From the IMG/VR virus record IMGVR_UViG_3300010045_000005, positions 1-38,126 of that record: 38,126 nucleotides of DNA; one strand, given 5' to 3'. The notes beneath the pieces were generated by a model. The model ran no database searches. It was not told the DNA's origin and saw only the letters and a program-made list of their open reading frames with translations. Below, piece by piece: positions 13,383 through 21,957 of the stretch; position 1 is the stretch's first letter; every line of letters begins with the position of its first letter. The stretch comes from a virus. A program made the position numbers and the translations under genes.

Positions 13383-14757
13383 ACCGCTCGAAAGACTCGT
13401 CACGTTCGCGCGCGACGCGGGGCTGCCTCGCGACGGGATGGTCAACTTTCTGTCCGGCGGCTACGTCCCCCTTCCGAAGCAGATTCTTTTTCACGCCGCG
13501 GCGCGTGAGTGCGACCGCCGTGCAGATGATTCGCCTACAAAGGCCGCGCTCGGCGGCGCACGCGGCGGCGGCAAATCCAACGCCACGCTCGCGCAGATGG
13601 CGCTTGACGACTGCCAGCGCCAGCCCGAATTAAAGTGCCTCTTCATTCGTCAGATCGGTAAGGCCGCGCGTGAATCCTTTGAAGACCTGCGCCCGAAGGT
13701 GCTCTCGCGCGTCAAGCATAAGTATGTCTCTTCTCCTACGCCGACGGTCGAATTCAGTAACGGATCGCGCATCATCGTCGGCCACTTCAAAAACGAGAAA
13801 GACATTGATAACTATCTCGGTCTCGAATACGACGTGATCGGCATCGAAGAGGCTACACAACTCTCCGCGAAGAAAGAGCGCCAGCTTGCGACCTGCAACC
13901 GCACGAGCAAAGAGACGTGGCGCCCGCGGATGTATTACACCTTCAACCCCGGCGGCATAGGGCACGCACACATCAAGCAGACCTTCATCGAACCCTACCG
14001 GCGGGGCGCGCAGGCGGATACGCGCTTCGTGTTTGCCACCTTCCGCGACAATCCATTCCTTAACCCCGAATACGTGCGCAACCTGAATGCCCTGATCGGC
14101 TGGGAGCGCCGAGCGTGGCGCGATGGCGACTGGGACATTGCCGCCGGGCAATTCTTCACAACGTGGCGTCACGACATACACGTGCGCCGGCTCAAACAAC
14201 TGCCCGCGCACTGGCCTGTCTGGGGAGCGCTTGATTATGGCTTCACTCACCCGACCGTCGTTTATCTCCTGACAGAGTTCGACGGCAAAACCTTCGTCTG
14301 GGATGAATATCACGCCGCGCGCAGGCTCGTGTCGCAAAACGCAGAGGGCATCAAGGCCATGCTTGAGCGGCACGGCGTCTATCCAACGCGCCTGAGAGAG
14401 TTCGTCGCCGGCCCAGATGTCTTCGCGCAGCGCGGCGACCAGCAGGGCAAGACCATCGCAGACCAGTACGCCGAGACGGGCATCTACCTGACGCCCGCGA
14501 ACGCAGACCGCATCAACGGCGCGGCGAGAGTCCTGAAGTTGCTGGGCGACGTTGACGCCGGGATCGCGCCGCGACTCGTCATCTCCGACCGTTGCGCGCG
14601 GCTGATTGAGTGTTTACCACTCATGCAGCATGACCCGCGGCGGCCAGAAGATGTCTTGAAGGTGGACGTGGACGAAGACGGAAACGGCGGCGACGATCCT
14701 TATGACGGCGTGCGTTACGGCCTGATGTCGAATCAATCGGAAGGGGCGTTGATATAG
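13357..14757 (+). CDS. Terminase large subunit
   Basis: A 466-aa ATPase and nuclease that translocates DNA into the prohead. Walker A is GGARGGGKSN (residues about 65-74), Walker B is YDVIGIEEAT (about 158-168), and the RNase H-like nuclease begins with GALDYGFTHPT (about 290-300), with acidic residues again at the C-terminus (DDPYDGVRYGL). RAWRDGDWDIAAGQFF marks the linker typical of this group. The start inside terS lacks a strong ribosome site, so coupling is likely. It is the clearest packaging gene here. Confidence 0.95.
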   Translation: MATAAINLEPLERLVTFARDAGLPRDGMVNFLSGGYVPLPKQILFHAAARECDRRADDSPTKAALGGARGGGKSNATLAQMALDDCQRQPELKCLFIRQIGKAARESFEDLRPKVLSRVKHKYVSSPTPTVEFSNGSRIIVGHFKNEKDIDNYLGLEYDVIGIEEATQLSAKKERQLATCNRTSKETWRPRMYYTFNPGGIGHAHIKQTFIEPYRRGAQADTRFVFATFRDNPFLNPEYVRNLNALIGWERRAWRDGDWDIAAGQFFTTWRHDIHVRRLKQLPAHWPVWGALDYGFTHPTVVYLLTEFDGKTFVWDEYHAARRLVSQNAEGIKAMLERHGVYPTRLREFVAGPDVFAQRGDQQGKTIADQYAETGIYLTPANADRINGAARVLKLLGDVDAGIAPRLVISDRCARLIECLPLMQHDPRRPEDVLKVDVDEDGNGGDDPYDGVRYGLMSNQSEGALI

Positions 14758-14759
14758 CG

Positions 14760-14960
14760 ATGGGCTACAGGCCGCCACCGCCGCCGCCTTACGACAAGCT
14801 GCCGCCATCCGGGGACTGTTACGGCGGCTTCGCCACCAAAGAAGACAGGGAGCGCACCCGTCATGTTGAGTGGATAAAAACGATTCGGGCATTCAGGGAA
14901 ATAATGATGATGGAACTCTGGTATCCAAAATTCTACCCCAGCGAGGACGGGCAACTATGA
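14760..14960 (+). CDS. Small protein between terminase and portal
   Basis: A 66-aa protein. Its N-terminus is proline-rich (YRPPPPPPYDKLPP) and the rest is polar with a Trp/Tyr-rich end (MMMELWYPKFYPSEDG). It starts two bases after the terminase stop with GGAAGGGG upstream, and its stop overlaps the portal ATG (ATGA). Those tight joints are the main evidence that it is real. The function is unknown. Confidence 0.6.
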   Translation: MGYRPPPPPPYDKLPPSGDCYGGFATKEDRERTRHVEWIKTIRAFREIMMMELWYPKFYPSEDGQL

Positions 14961-17233
14961 GCAGCATGCAATTCTACGGCGGCGGGGAACTTGTTCCTTA
15001 CACTTCGCGCGCGGGCTTCGAGGGCCTCTCGCCGATTGATAACATCCGCGCACAGTTCGGACAGTACGGCTCGCTCGATACGAAGCGCGCCTACGAACTC
15101 GTGCCCGTCGGCGTGCAGGGCCGCCCGCAAACACCCTCAACCGACGTGCTAACGCTCATCCGCCATCACCGGCGCAATGAACTCGTCTATGCCTGTGTGG
15201 AGAAGATTGCACAGGCCGCGATTGACCCCGAAATCATCGTCGAAGAGAAGAAGGGCAAGGAGTGGTCTCCCGTCGAGGGTCACGAGCTGCGCCGCCTCAT
15301 CATGCGCCCGAATCCGATGGACGATTCCGCCTCATTCATCGGCGCGTGTCTCACTTCTGAACACATCGCCGGCGTCTTCTATGCCGAGATCGTGCGCGAC
15401 GGCGCAGGCCGCCCCGCGCAGCTCTGGCCGCTTGACCCCGCCAAGATGCGCCCCATTCCGGGCAAGGGCAAGAACGGCTCGCCCATCGTCGGCTACGAGT
15501 GGAAAGAAGGAAGCCAGAAAGTAGAGTTCAAGCCTGAAGAGGTGCTCGTGCGGCGCAACCGTGACCTCACCTCGCGTTTCCACGGTCTCGCGCCGCTCGC
15601 CGTCGCGGTGGGCGCGGTCGACGCAGACACGGCCATGAGTGATTACGTGCGCGCCTTCTTCAATAATGGCGGCGTGCCGTCGGGCGTGCTCACCTTCAAG
15701 AATCGCACGCTCTCGCGCACGGAGATGGAGCAGAAGCGCCAGGCGTGGATGATGCGCTATGGGCGAGGCGGCGTCGGCGAGCGAGGCATCGCCGTCCTTG
15801 ACCAGAATGCCGAATACCAGCGCATCGGGACTTCGATGCACGAACTGGAGTCCGACTCCCTGCGCGGCCAGCTCGAAGCGCGCATCTGCATGATCTTCGG
15901 CGTGCCGCCGCTACTCGTCGGCGCTTATGTCGGCCTGATGCACGTCAACCAGCGCGCCTCCGCAAAGGAAGCCCAGCAAGATTTCTGGATGAATAAGATG
16001 TCGCCTACTTTCAAGGCGCTGCGCACATTCCTGACTTGGAATCTCCTGACGCAGTTCGTTGACGAAGAGCAGGTGCGCGCCGAGAAGATCCGCGTCGGCT
16101 GGGATATGTCGAACGTCATCGCGCTACAAGAGGACGAAGACAAGCGCCACGACCGCGCGCGAAAGAACTTTCAGGCAGGCGGCATCACGCAGAATGAGTA
16201 TCGCGCGAAGATCGGCCAGGAGCCTGACCCGGACGGCGATTTCTACATCATCCCTTCGAGCATGAATCCGTCCACGGGTGAAGTCCTGATGGCGCGCGCG
16301 CAGGCAAAACCGAAGCCTGCGCCTGACGAGCCGACGGATGAAGAGAGCGCCGACGACGGAGACGACGCTCAGGGGAAGGCCCTATCGTTTGAAGAGCTGA
16401 AAGAGAAGTGGGCGCAGCTCGACGTCGTGATTACGTCGAAGGTCTTCATGCTGGGCGACCTCGCGCTCGCGCGGGCGCCGCGCGGCGTCGAATCCGCGAT
16501 TGACCTCAAAGCCATCGCCACAGGGCCAAAGCAGGCCGCCGCGGACATCAAGGAAGTCCTGCTCTCGCTCCGAAAGAAGCTGATCACTGAGGCCGTCAAA
16601 GACCTCGCAGAGCGCGACCCCGCAGACTCTCACATGCTGATTCTCACCCCTGACCCGAAAGTCTATAAGAGCGTGCGCAGGCAACTGGAGCGCGCCTACA
16701 CGACCGGGCGCAGGCTTATCTCGGAAGAAGCCGCACAGCAAGGCGCAAAGCGCTCTCGTGTCATGACAGAGGGCAAGGCCGCCGCGGACGATGAAGAAGA
16801 CGACCTCTACCTTGACACGGTAGGGGATGCGACCATTTCAAAGGTCGTTAACGACGTGCAGGGCAAGGCCGCGCTCATCCTGGCGACGCTGGCCGTGCTC
16901 GACGTGGCGATTGACGAGAGGCGCTCCCGCATCCAGCAGACGCTCGAAGATGGAAGCACTGTCTATGTCGAGCAGTCGGCGGCGGCGGCGGCAAACGCGG
17001 CGATGAATGCGGGCCGCGATGCCGAGATCGAGGCGCGCGCGGATGATATTCGCTCCGTCCTCTACAGCGCGATTCTGGATGTCAATACGTGCGAGTCGTG
17101 CGAAGCAGCGGACGGGCAGGAAGCTGTGGATGTTTCAGATTTGCCGTCCGCGCCGAATGAGGAATGTCTGGGCGGTGACAAATGCAGGTGTTTTCATGTA
17201 GCGGTTTTCTCGTCTGAATCGTCAGGCGGATAG
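14957..17233 (+). CDS. Portal protein fused to a MuF-like C-terminal domain
   Basis: A 758-aa protein. Residues 1-430 are a HK97-type portal (for example RHHRRNELVYACVEKIAQAA near the start, EQKRQAWMMRYGRGGVGERG, and ARICMIFGVPPLLVGAY). After an acidic linker, residues about 480-758 form a helical region ending in NTCESCEAADGQ, then ECLGGDKCRCFH, the Cys/His pattern at the end of SPP1 gp7/MuF minor head proteins. So the ring that DNA passes through and the usually separate minor head protein are joined in one chain. The ATG at 14957 overlaps the upstream stop. Confidence 0.9.
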   Translation: MSSMQFYGGGELVPYTSRAGFEGLSPIDNIRAQFGQYGSLDTKRAYELVPVGVQGRPQTPSTDVLTLIRHHRRNELVYACVEKIAQAAIDPEIIVEEKKGKEWSPVEGHELRRLIMRPNPMDDSASFIGACLTSEHIAGVFYAEIVRDGAGRPAQLWPLDPAKMRPIPGKGKNGSPIVGYEWKEGSQKVEFKPEEVLVRRNRDLTSRFHGLAPLAVAVGAVDADTAMSDYVRAFFNNGGVPSGVLTFKNRTLSRTEMEQKRQAWMMRYGRGGVGERGIAVLDQNAEYQRIGTSMHELESDSLRGQLEARICMIFGVPPLLVGAYVGLMHVNQRASAKEAQQDFWMNKMSPTFKALRTFLTWNLLTQFVDEEQVRAEKIRVGWDMSNVIALQEDEDKRHDRARKNFQAGGITQNEYRAKIGQEPDPDGDFYIIPSSMNPSTGEVLMARAQAKPKPAPDEPTDEESADDGDDAQGKALSFEELKEKWAQLDVVITSKVFMLGDLALARAPRGVESAIDLKAIATGPKQAAADIKEVLLSLRKKLITEAVKDLAERDPADSHMLILTPDPKVYKSVRRQLERAYTTGRRLISEEAAQQGAKRSRVMTEGKAAADDEEDDLYLDTVGDATISKVVNDVQGKAALILATLAVLDVAIDERRSRIQQTLEDGSTVYVEQSAAAAANAAMNAGRDAEIEARADDIRSVLYSAILDVNTCESCEAADGQEAVDVSDLPSAPNEECLGGDKCRCFHVAVFSSESSGG

Positions 17234-17267
17234 AGCAAGGGGGAACTCATAAAGAAAGGAAATCATC

Positions 17268-17537
17268 ATGTCTCAAAAGGTACGTGCAAAGTTCGTGGTT
17301 TCATCTTTGGAGAAATTCGGCGCGCCGGACGGAGAAGGCAACCCGCACACGACGCGGGTTAAGCCTGTCTTGCGACCGGTAATGCCAAGCGATAGCGACC
17401 CGAAGGCGGACGGAGAAAACGCCCGTTTCCATAAGTACACGCCGAGCGGCGAGCTGTGGATGGATGTTGATAATCCAGAGGTCTTCGGCTTTTTCGAGCC
17501 GGGCGCATTCGTCTATCTGACGCTTGAGCGTGGCTAG
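17268..17537 (+). CDS. Small phage protein of the head region
   Basis: An 89-aa protein with AAAGAAAGGAAAT before its ATG. It opens with SQKVRAKFVVSSLEKF and later has GELWMDVDNPEVFGFFEPG followed by FVYLTLERG. This layout, a strand-rich fold with KVRAKF at the start and a final YL-strand, is typical of small hypothetical proteins near portal and capsid genes in several phage groups. The role is unknown. A strong terminator-like hairpin follows 52 bases later. Confidence 0.65.
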   Translation: MSQKVRAKFVVSSLEKFGAPDGEGNPHTTRVKPVLRPVMPSDSDPKADGENARFHKYTPSGELWMDVDNPEVFGFFEPGAFVYLTLERG

Positions 17538-17589
17538 GCAGGGTTGCTCTTTTCTTCGCCTCATCTGAGGTCGAAAATCAGGCAAAGCA

Positions 17590-17623
17590 AAAGCGGCGGG
17601 AGTCCTCACGATCCCGCCGCTTT
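17590..17623. terminator. Bidirectional intrinsic terminator
   Basis: AAAGCGGCGGGA (17590-17601) pairs perfectly with TCCCGCCGCTTT (17612-17623) around a ten-base loop. There are A residues on the left and T residues on the right, so it could stop transcription from both sides. It separates the terminase-portal block from a convergent minus-strand moron and the capsid block. Confidence 0.75.
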
Positions 17624-17695
17624 CGTGCGCGCTCCTGAATATGTTGGGTGGCGCGGAGGCGCACTATATGATTTTACACTGCCCGGCCAGCCCCA

Positions 17696-17854
17696 TCACA
17701 AAACCTCAACTCGCCTTCCGTTTACGCCGTCGCGGATGTGGACTGCAATCTCTGCTAACTCGTGCGGAGCAATATCAATATATTCAATCTTATCATCGTC
17801 CTTGACGCCTCGCGCCTCAAGTTGCTCCTTAAATTCTTTCCATGTTAATTCCAT
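17696..17854 (-). CDS. 52-aa opposite-strand protein (moron)
   Basis: A short open frame of 52 codons read on the minus strand. It begins MELTWKEFKEQLEARGVK and ends DGVNGRRVEVL; the middle, DDDKIEYIDIAPHELAEIAV, has a strand/helix pattern and a normal amino-acid composition. An in-frame stop lies four codons upstream of the ATG, fixing the start. Its base composition is AT-richer than its neighbours, a sign of separate acquisition. It sits alone between a terminator and a conserved intergenic motif, against the direction of the late genes. That is the usual setting of a lysogenic-conversion gene. The function is unknown. Confidence 0.65.
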   Translation of the reverse strand: MELTWKEFKEQLEARGVKDDDKIEYIDIAPHELAEIAVHIRDGVNGRRVEVL

Positions 17855-17901
17855 AAGCCGCGCATTCTATCCCCACCAAATCCGGCCCGTCAATCTCAAA
17901 C

Positions 17902-17915
17902 TTATACGACACCTT
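17902..17915. promoter_or_regulatory. Intergenic motif TTATACGACACCTT, copy 2
   Basis: It is identical to 11766-11779. It lies 48 bases upstream of the 52-aa minus-strand gene and 26 bases upstream of the protease gene, so it could serve either direction. Read on the minus strand it contains TATAAG, a fair -10-like box, but no -35 box is apparent at the usual distance. Confidence 0.5.
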
Positions 17916-17941
17916 TAAGCCGCTGCTTTAATTCGCCCGCG

Positions 17942-18757
17942 ATGCGCGAATTCAAATTCCAGCCCGTCTACACCAAAGACATAGACCGCAAGACCCGCAC
18001 GGTCGTCGGCATCTGCGCCGTCATGGGTAATGTTGATGACATCGGAGATCGCATCTGGACGGGAGCATTCGCCAAGACCATCAGCGAAGCCAACGGGCGC
18101 ACGCGCGCCAAGCACCTCTGGAATCACGACTTCGGTGCGCCGCCCATCGCCTCAATCAAAAAACTTCAGGAAGTAGGCCGGGACGCTCTCCCCGCAAAGA
18201 TTCTCGAATGGGCGCCGGAAGCCACGGGCGGCCTCGAAGTCTCGCGCTCCTACTATGAGGGTGTCAATCTTGCCGATTGGGTCTTCGCGGCGATCCTCGC
18301 CGCAGACGTTGACGAGATGTCGTTTGGCTTCAACGCGCGCAAATACGACTGGACGACCGAAGGCGAGGGGGCCGCGGAAGTCCGCATCCGGGAGCTGCGC
18401 GAGTTGCAGCTATTCGATACGTCAGATGTCCTCTGGGGCATGAACCCAGCGACGATGGCCGATGCCAAAGGGATCGTGCCGCTCGAAGTGATGGGCGCGA
18501 ATCTCGTAGCTTTCGCGCAGGCTCTCAAAGACGGCAAGGCGGGACGCCGCAATGCCGACTCCGACCTGAAAATCATCAACGCGATTCACAGCTTAACGGT
18601 TGACCTCGGCTGCACGACGTGCGCCGGGTTGACGGAAGAAGACGACGCCGGTAAGGGCGGACAAGCCGGAAGCGAGGGCGGTGCTCTCATTCCACTTTCC
18701 GAACGAAGAAAGGCGCTGGAAGGACTTCAAATCGCCGCGCTTGAGAGTGCGGCCTAG
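17942..18757 (+). CDS. HK97-family prohead protease
   Basis: A 271-aa serine protease that matures the prohead. The likely catalytic His is His62 in LWNHDF and the catalytic Ser is Ser127 in DEMSFGF, the family signature. FQPVYTKDIDRKTRTVVGI is the typical opening strand. A C-terminal extension of about 90 residues after NPATMADAKG is unconserved and probably removed by self-cleavage. The ribosome site is weak. The major capsid protein, its substrate, follows 25 bases later. Confidence 0.92.
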   Translation: MREFKFQPVYTKDIDRKTRTVVGICAVMGNVDDIGDRIWTGAFAKTISEANGRTRAKHLWNHDFGAPPIASIKKLQEVGRDALPAKILEWAPEATGGLEVSRSYYEGVNLADWVFAAILAADVDEMSFGFNARKYDWTTEGEGAAEVRIRELRELQLFDTSDVLWGMNPATMADAKGIVPLEVMGANLVAFAQALKDGKAGRRNADSDLKIINAIHSLTVDLGCTTCAGLTEEDDAGKGGQAGSEGGALIPLSERRKALEGLQIAALESAA

Positions 18758-18782
18758 ACGCCAATTCTGGAGGGAAGCTGAA

Positions 18783-20135
18783 ATGAAAGAGCAGATCAAA
18801 AGGCTGAAAGGCGAAATCGCCCAGCTATCGACGCAGGCGACCTCTCTCTATACGGAGATGGAAGCCGACACCACGAAGCGCAATTCGGCCAATACTGAGA
18901 AGTTCGACAAGATGGTCGAAGACGGTATGGCAAAGCGCGCGGAACTCGTCAAACTCGAAAACCTCGAAGCCTTGAATGTGATGTCGCAGCCCGGCGACGC
19001 GAAGGTCGGCGCAGGCGGCGATCCGAACCTTGACCCGGCTGGCGGCGACGGTGCGGCGGCACAACCCTACAGGGGCGGCAAGTCCTGGGGTCAGCGCCTG
19101 ATTGAGTCCGACGAATTCAAGTCGGCGAAGGAGCGGTGGAAGTCCGGCAAGTTGGAGACGGTGAAAGTCGGCAACGCCGGCCCGGTGCTCTCCAAAGCCC
19201 TCAGCTCCACACTGGCTTCCGGCGGCTATCTCTACCGCGCCGACCGCCAGCCCGAAGTGATTGACACGGCGCGCCAGCGCCCCTTCTCGATTCTTGACCT
19301 CGTGAGCGTGCGCCAAACGGACGTTGATTCGGTCGAGTACGTCGAGATGTCCAGCCGCACTAACAATGCGGCGTTCGTCCCTGAACTCGACGGCGCGCGC
19401 ACGCACGTCTCCAGCGGCACGGCTGAAGCGCAGGCCGCTGACAACGGCAACTATCAGGAAAACTTCTCCATGAAGCCGAAAGGCGATCTGGCCTTCGCGC
19501 TGAAGACTGCCGCTGTGAAGCCCGTCGCTGAATGGGTTCCGGCCTCGCGTCAAATCCTGATGGACGCTCCGAACCTGCGCGGGCTGGTTGATGACGAGCT
19601 GACCTACATGCTGCGTGTGAAGTTGGAAGACTACATCATCGCGGCCAATGAGACCGGCTTCGTCGGCATCCTGAATGCTTCCGGCATCGGCTCTCGCGTT
19701 CACAAGGTGTCGGGCGCGCGCTTCGACGCGGACGATACGGTCGCGGATACGCTTCGCCGCATGCAGACCGACATCCAGCTCTCCTTCTACGAGATGGACT
19801 CCTATGTGCTCTCACCGGGCACGGCTGAGGCATTGGAGTTGGAGAAGGGCGCAGACCAGCACTACGTGCTCATCTATGACCCGGTTGTGCAGCGCGTCTG
19901 GCGTAAAGCCGTCGTGGTCTCGCGTGCTCTGTCGGGCGGGAATTCCGGCACAGCCATCGCCGGAAACTTCCAGCTCGGCGCGGTGCTCTGGGATCGCCAG
20001 GACGTTGAAGTCCGCACGGGCGAGCCGGGCAACTTCTTCCTCGAAAACGCGATTGCGATTCTCGCCGAGCTGCGGGCGGCGTTCGCGGTCGTGCGGCCTC
20101 TGGCCTTTGAGAAGGCGACGGGCCTTCCGGGCTAA
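18783..20135 (+). CDS. Major capsid protein (HK97 gp5-like)
   Basis: A 450-aa capsid subunit. Residues 1-100 are a charged coiled-coil region (EQIKRLKGEIAQLSTQATSL at the start), the built-in scaffold that the protease removes. The HK97 fold begins around residue 135-145, with RQRPFSILDLVSV, EWVPASRQILMDAPNLRGLV and the C-terminal LRAAFAVVRPLAF. The ATG at 18783 follows GGAGGG; longer frames overlap the protease gene. Cleavage probably lies between residues 100 and 140. The capsid call is clear. Confidence 0.95.
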   Translation: MKEQIKRLKGEIAQLSTQATSLYTEMEADTTKRNSANTEKFDKMVEDGMAKRAELVKLENLEALNVMSQPGDAKVGAGGDPNLDPAGGDGAAAQPYRGGKSWGQRLIESDEFKSAKERWKSGKLETVKVGNAGPVLSKALSSTLASGGYLYRADRQPEVIDTARQRPFSILDLVSVRQTDVDSVEYVEMSSRTNNAAFVPELDGARTHVSSGTAEAQAADNGNYQENFSMKPKGDLAFALKTAAVKPVAEWVPASRQILMDAPNLRGLVDDELTYMLRVKLEDYIIAANETGFVGILNASGIGSRVHKVSGARFDADDTVADTLRRMQTDIQLSFYEMDSYVLSPGTAEALELEKGADQHYVLIYDPVVQRVWRKAVVVSRALSGGNSGTAIAGNFQLGAVLWDRQDVEVRTGEPGNFFLENAIAILAELRAAFAVVRPLAFEKATGLPG

Positions 20136-20230
20136 TCGAAATCCCATAAAGACGGGCGCGTGTGGAATCACCTGTTGAGCGCACGCGCCCGCTGAAACTC
20201 TCCCTCTCCAATTTGCTGAAAGGTGTTGCC

Positions 20231-21295
20231 ATGCTGAAAAGAGTCCAGATTGCAATCGTCGCGCTCGCGCTGCTTGTGGCGTCAAGTGTGCCCGCATTCG
20301 GGCAGACGGGGCCGGGCGTAATTCCGCGGAAGAAAACGTCACTGCCAGGGACGTGCAAGCGCGACCGTGGGGATGAAGTGATTATCCCTTCTGGCGCGAG
20401 TGCGGGCCACTGGCGGTGCTCTGCCGATAACACGTGGACGAAGCTGACAGATGCGGTGGCGACGACGAAGGGCGATTTGATTGCTTATGGATCTACGCCC
20501 GCGCGTCTACCAGTCGGAGTCAACGGACAGATACTCGGGGCCGACTCGACGCAGACGAGCGGGCTAGGCTGGTCAGGCCCTTTGACGCTGGGCCTGCTTC
20601 CGCTCTTCACTCCGGCCAACTCTTCGCTCAAGTCGCTCTACGCCAGCAATCTCGGGTCGGGCAACGTGGACTTGTACACCGTGCCCGCCGGGAAGCGCCT
20701 TATCCTGCTTAATGCCGTCTGGTCGAACCCCACGGGCGGCTCGCTCTCGGCGAGCCTGCAAGTGAAAATCAGCAGCACTTATACCCGCGTCGGCAACGTC
20801 ATCGCCGCCGCCTCGAATGCCTACAACACGACCGGCTCACTGCTCTACACCTATGAGGCGGGTGAGGTCGTTGCCTTAAATACGACGGGCGCTGGCCTCA
20901 ACTTCTGGGCGAAAGCCATTCTCGTTGATGACACTGTGCCGTGGAAGTCAGTCAAGAGTTTCGCGCCCACGACCGGCGATAACGTGGTTTACACCGTGCC
21001 GGCTGGTAAGCACGCGATTGTGCACCACGCGAATCTCCACTTCGGGCTGATAACCGACGGCATGATTCAATATTTCAATGAGTCTGGCAGCACCGTCACA
21101 GCCATCGAGTACATCATCCCCTCGGGCGGCACGAAGGGCGCGACCAGTCAGTTTTTCAGCACGACCGTCGCGAGCAGCGTCACATCTTCAGTCGGCAAGG
21201 AGATTCCGGGAGTGCTTGAGCCGGGCGATCAGGTCGTCGTGAATCTCTCGGCGTCGGCGAGCGTCTGGATGTGGCTCACAGTGACCGAATATTGA
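20231..21295 (+). CDS. Head-associated fibre/decoration-like protein with a signal peptide
   Basis: A 354-aa protein. Residues 1-25 read as a Sec signal peptide: basic start, LALLVASSV core, and a PAFGQT cleavage region. Residues about 75-120 (TKGDLIAYGSTPARLPVGVN followed by GQILGADSTQTSGLGW) match a repeat commonly found in phage fibres. Two similar beta-sandwich halves follow, each opening with YTVPAGK and ending in a hydrophobic strand (FWAKAILVDD, VWMWLTVTEY), so a duplication is likely. AAAGGTG precedes the ATG. Its place after the capsid gene suggests a head fibre or decoration protein. A signal peptide on a virion protein is unusual. Confidence 0.65.
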   Translation: MLKRVQIAIVALALLVASSVPAFGQTGPGVIPRKKTSLPGTCKRDRGDEVIIPSGASAGHWRCSADNTWTKLTDAVATTKGDLIAYGSTPARLPVGVNGQILGADSTQTSGLGWSGPLTLGLLPLFTPANSSLKSLYASNLGSGNVDLYTVPAGKRLILLNAVWSNPTGGSLSASLQVKISSTYTRVGNVIAAASNAYNTTGSLLYTYEAGEVVALNTTGAGLNFWAKAILVDDTVPWKSVKSFAPTTGDNVVYTVPAGKHAIVHHANLHFGLITDGMIQYFNESGSTVTAIEYIIPSGGTKGATSQFFSTTVASSVTSSVGKEIPGVLEPGDQVVVNLSASASVWMWLTVTEY

Positions 21296-21354
21296 AGCCC
21301 TCTATTTGATTCATCTATCGCCATTATTGCCACACGGCAGAAAGGGAGCATGAA

Positions 21355-21936
21355 ATGAAACTCAATCTCAAGCGCATTGCCTACTTCGCCATCGCCATCG
21401 CCGCGCTCGTCATTCTCGCCGCCATCTTCGGAGGAGACGCGCCGATTCTGGCCGTCGCCATCGCAGCCCCGCCCATGTTCGGGCGCGGTGCACATCCGAT
21501 GTACGTGCCAGACAAAGACTACATCTGGACTGACCCGGATACGGGTGTCGAGCGTCAGGTCGGAGTCAAGGGCGTCGCCATGACACTCGCCGACGCCGTG
21601 CGCTACGGCATCGTCACGCCGGAAGATGCGGGCAGCCTTTCGGGCGGGCGCTTGCCGGTCGAGACAGAAGAAGCGCGAGATGCGCGCCTGTCGTCCTTCC
21701 AATCCGCGGGCACTGGCTCGCTCGACCCGAACCTCGGCAGCGCCGCAGGCGTGCGGCCCATCGGCGAGCCTGCGCGCGTAGCACCCGCAGCGCCCAGTCC
21801 TGAAGCAGCCTCGAAGGCAGCGGCCAATCAGCGCGCGGCGACGAAGGCGCACACAGTCGCGGGCATGCGGCGCACGTCACGCGCGGGCGCGAGCAAGAGC
21901 GCGGGGACGAAGGAAGGCGACGGCTCGCAGAAGTAA
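21355..21936 (+). CDS. Hypothetical membrane-anchored protein in the head module
   Basis: A 193-aa protein. A basic start (MKLNLKR) leads into a hydrophobic segment of about 28 residues (IAYFAIAIAALVILAAIFGG), either a membrane anchor or an uncleaved signal. Next is a compact segment with YVPDKDYIWTDPDTGVERQVG and LADAVRYGIVTPEDAG. The last 90 residues are low-complexity Ala/Ser/Arg. It stands between the fibre-like protein and the connector; two successive genes with export signals within the head module is peculiar. The function is unknown. Confidence 0.6.
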   Translation: MKLNLKRIAYFAIAIAALVILAAIFGGDAPILAVAIAAPPMFGRGAHPMYVPDKDYIWTDPDTGVERQVGVKGVAMTLADAVRYGIVTPEDAGSLSGGRLPVETEEARDARLSSFQSAGTGSLDPNLGSAAGVRPIGEPARVAPAAPSPEAASKAAANQRAATKAHTVAGMRRTSRAGASKSAGTKEGDGSQK

Positions 21937-21957
21937 TCGGGGACGCGAGGTGAATGA

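Noticed and set aside
18825-19703. 292-codon minus-strand frame opposite the capsid gene
   Set aside because: It is a shadow of the major capsid gene caused by GC-rich codons: no ribosome site, no recognisable domain, and full antisense overlap.
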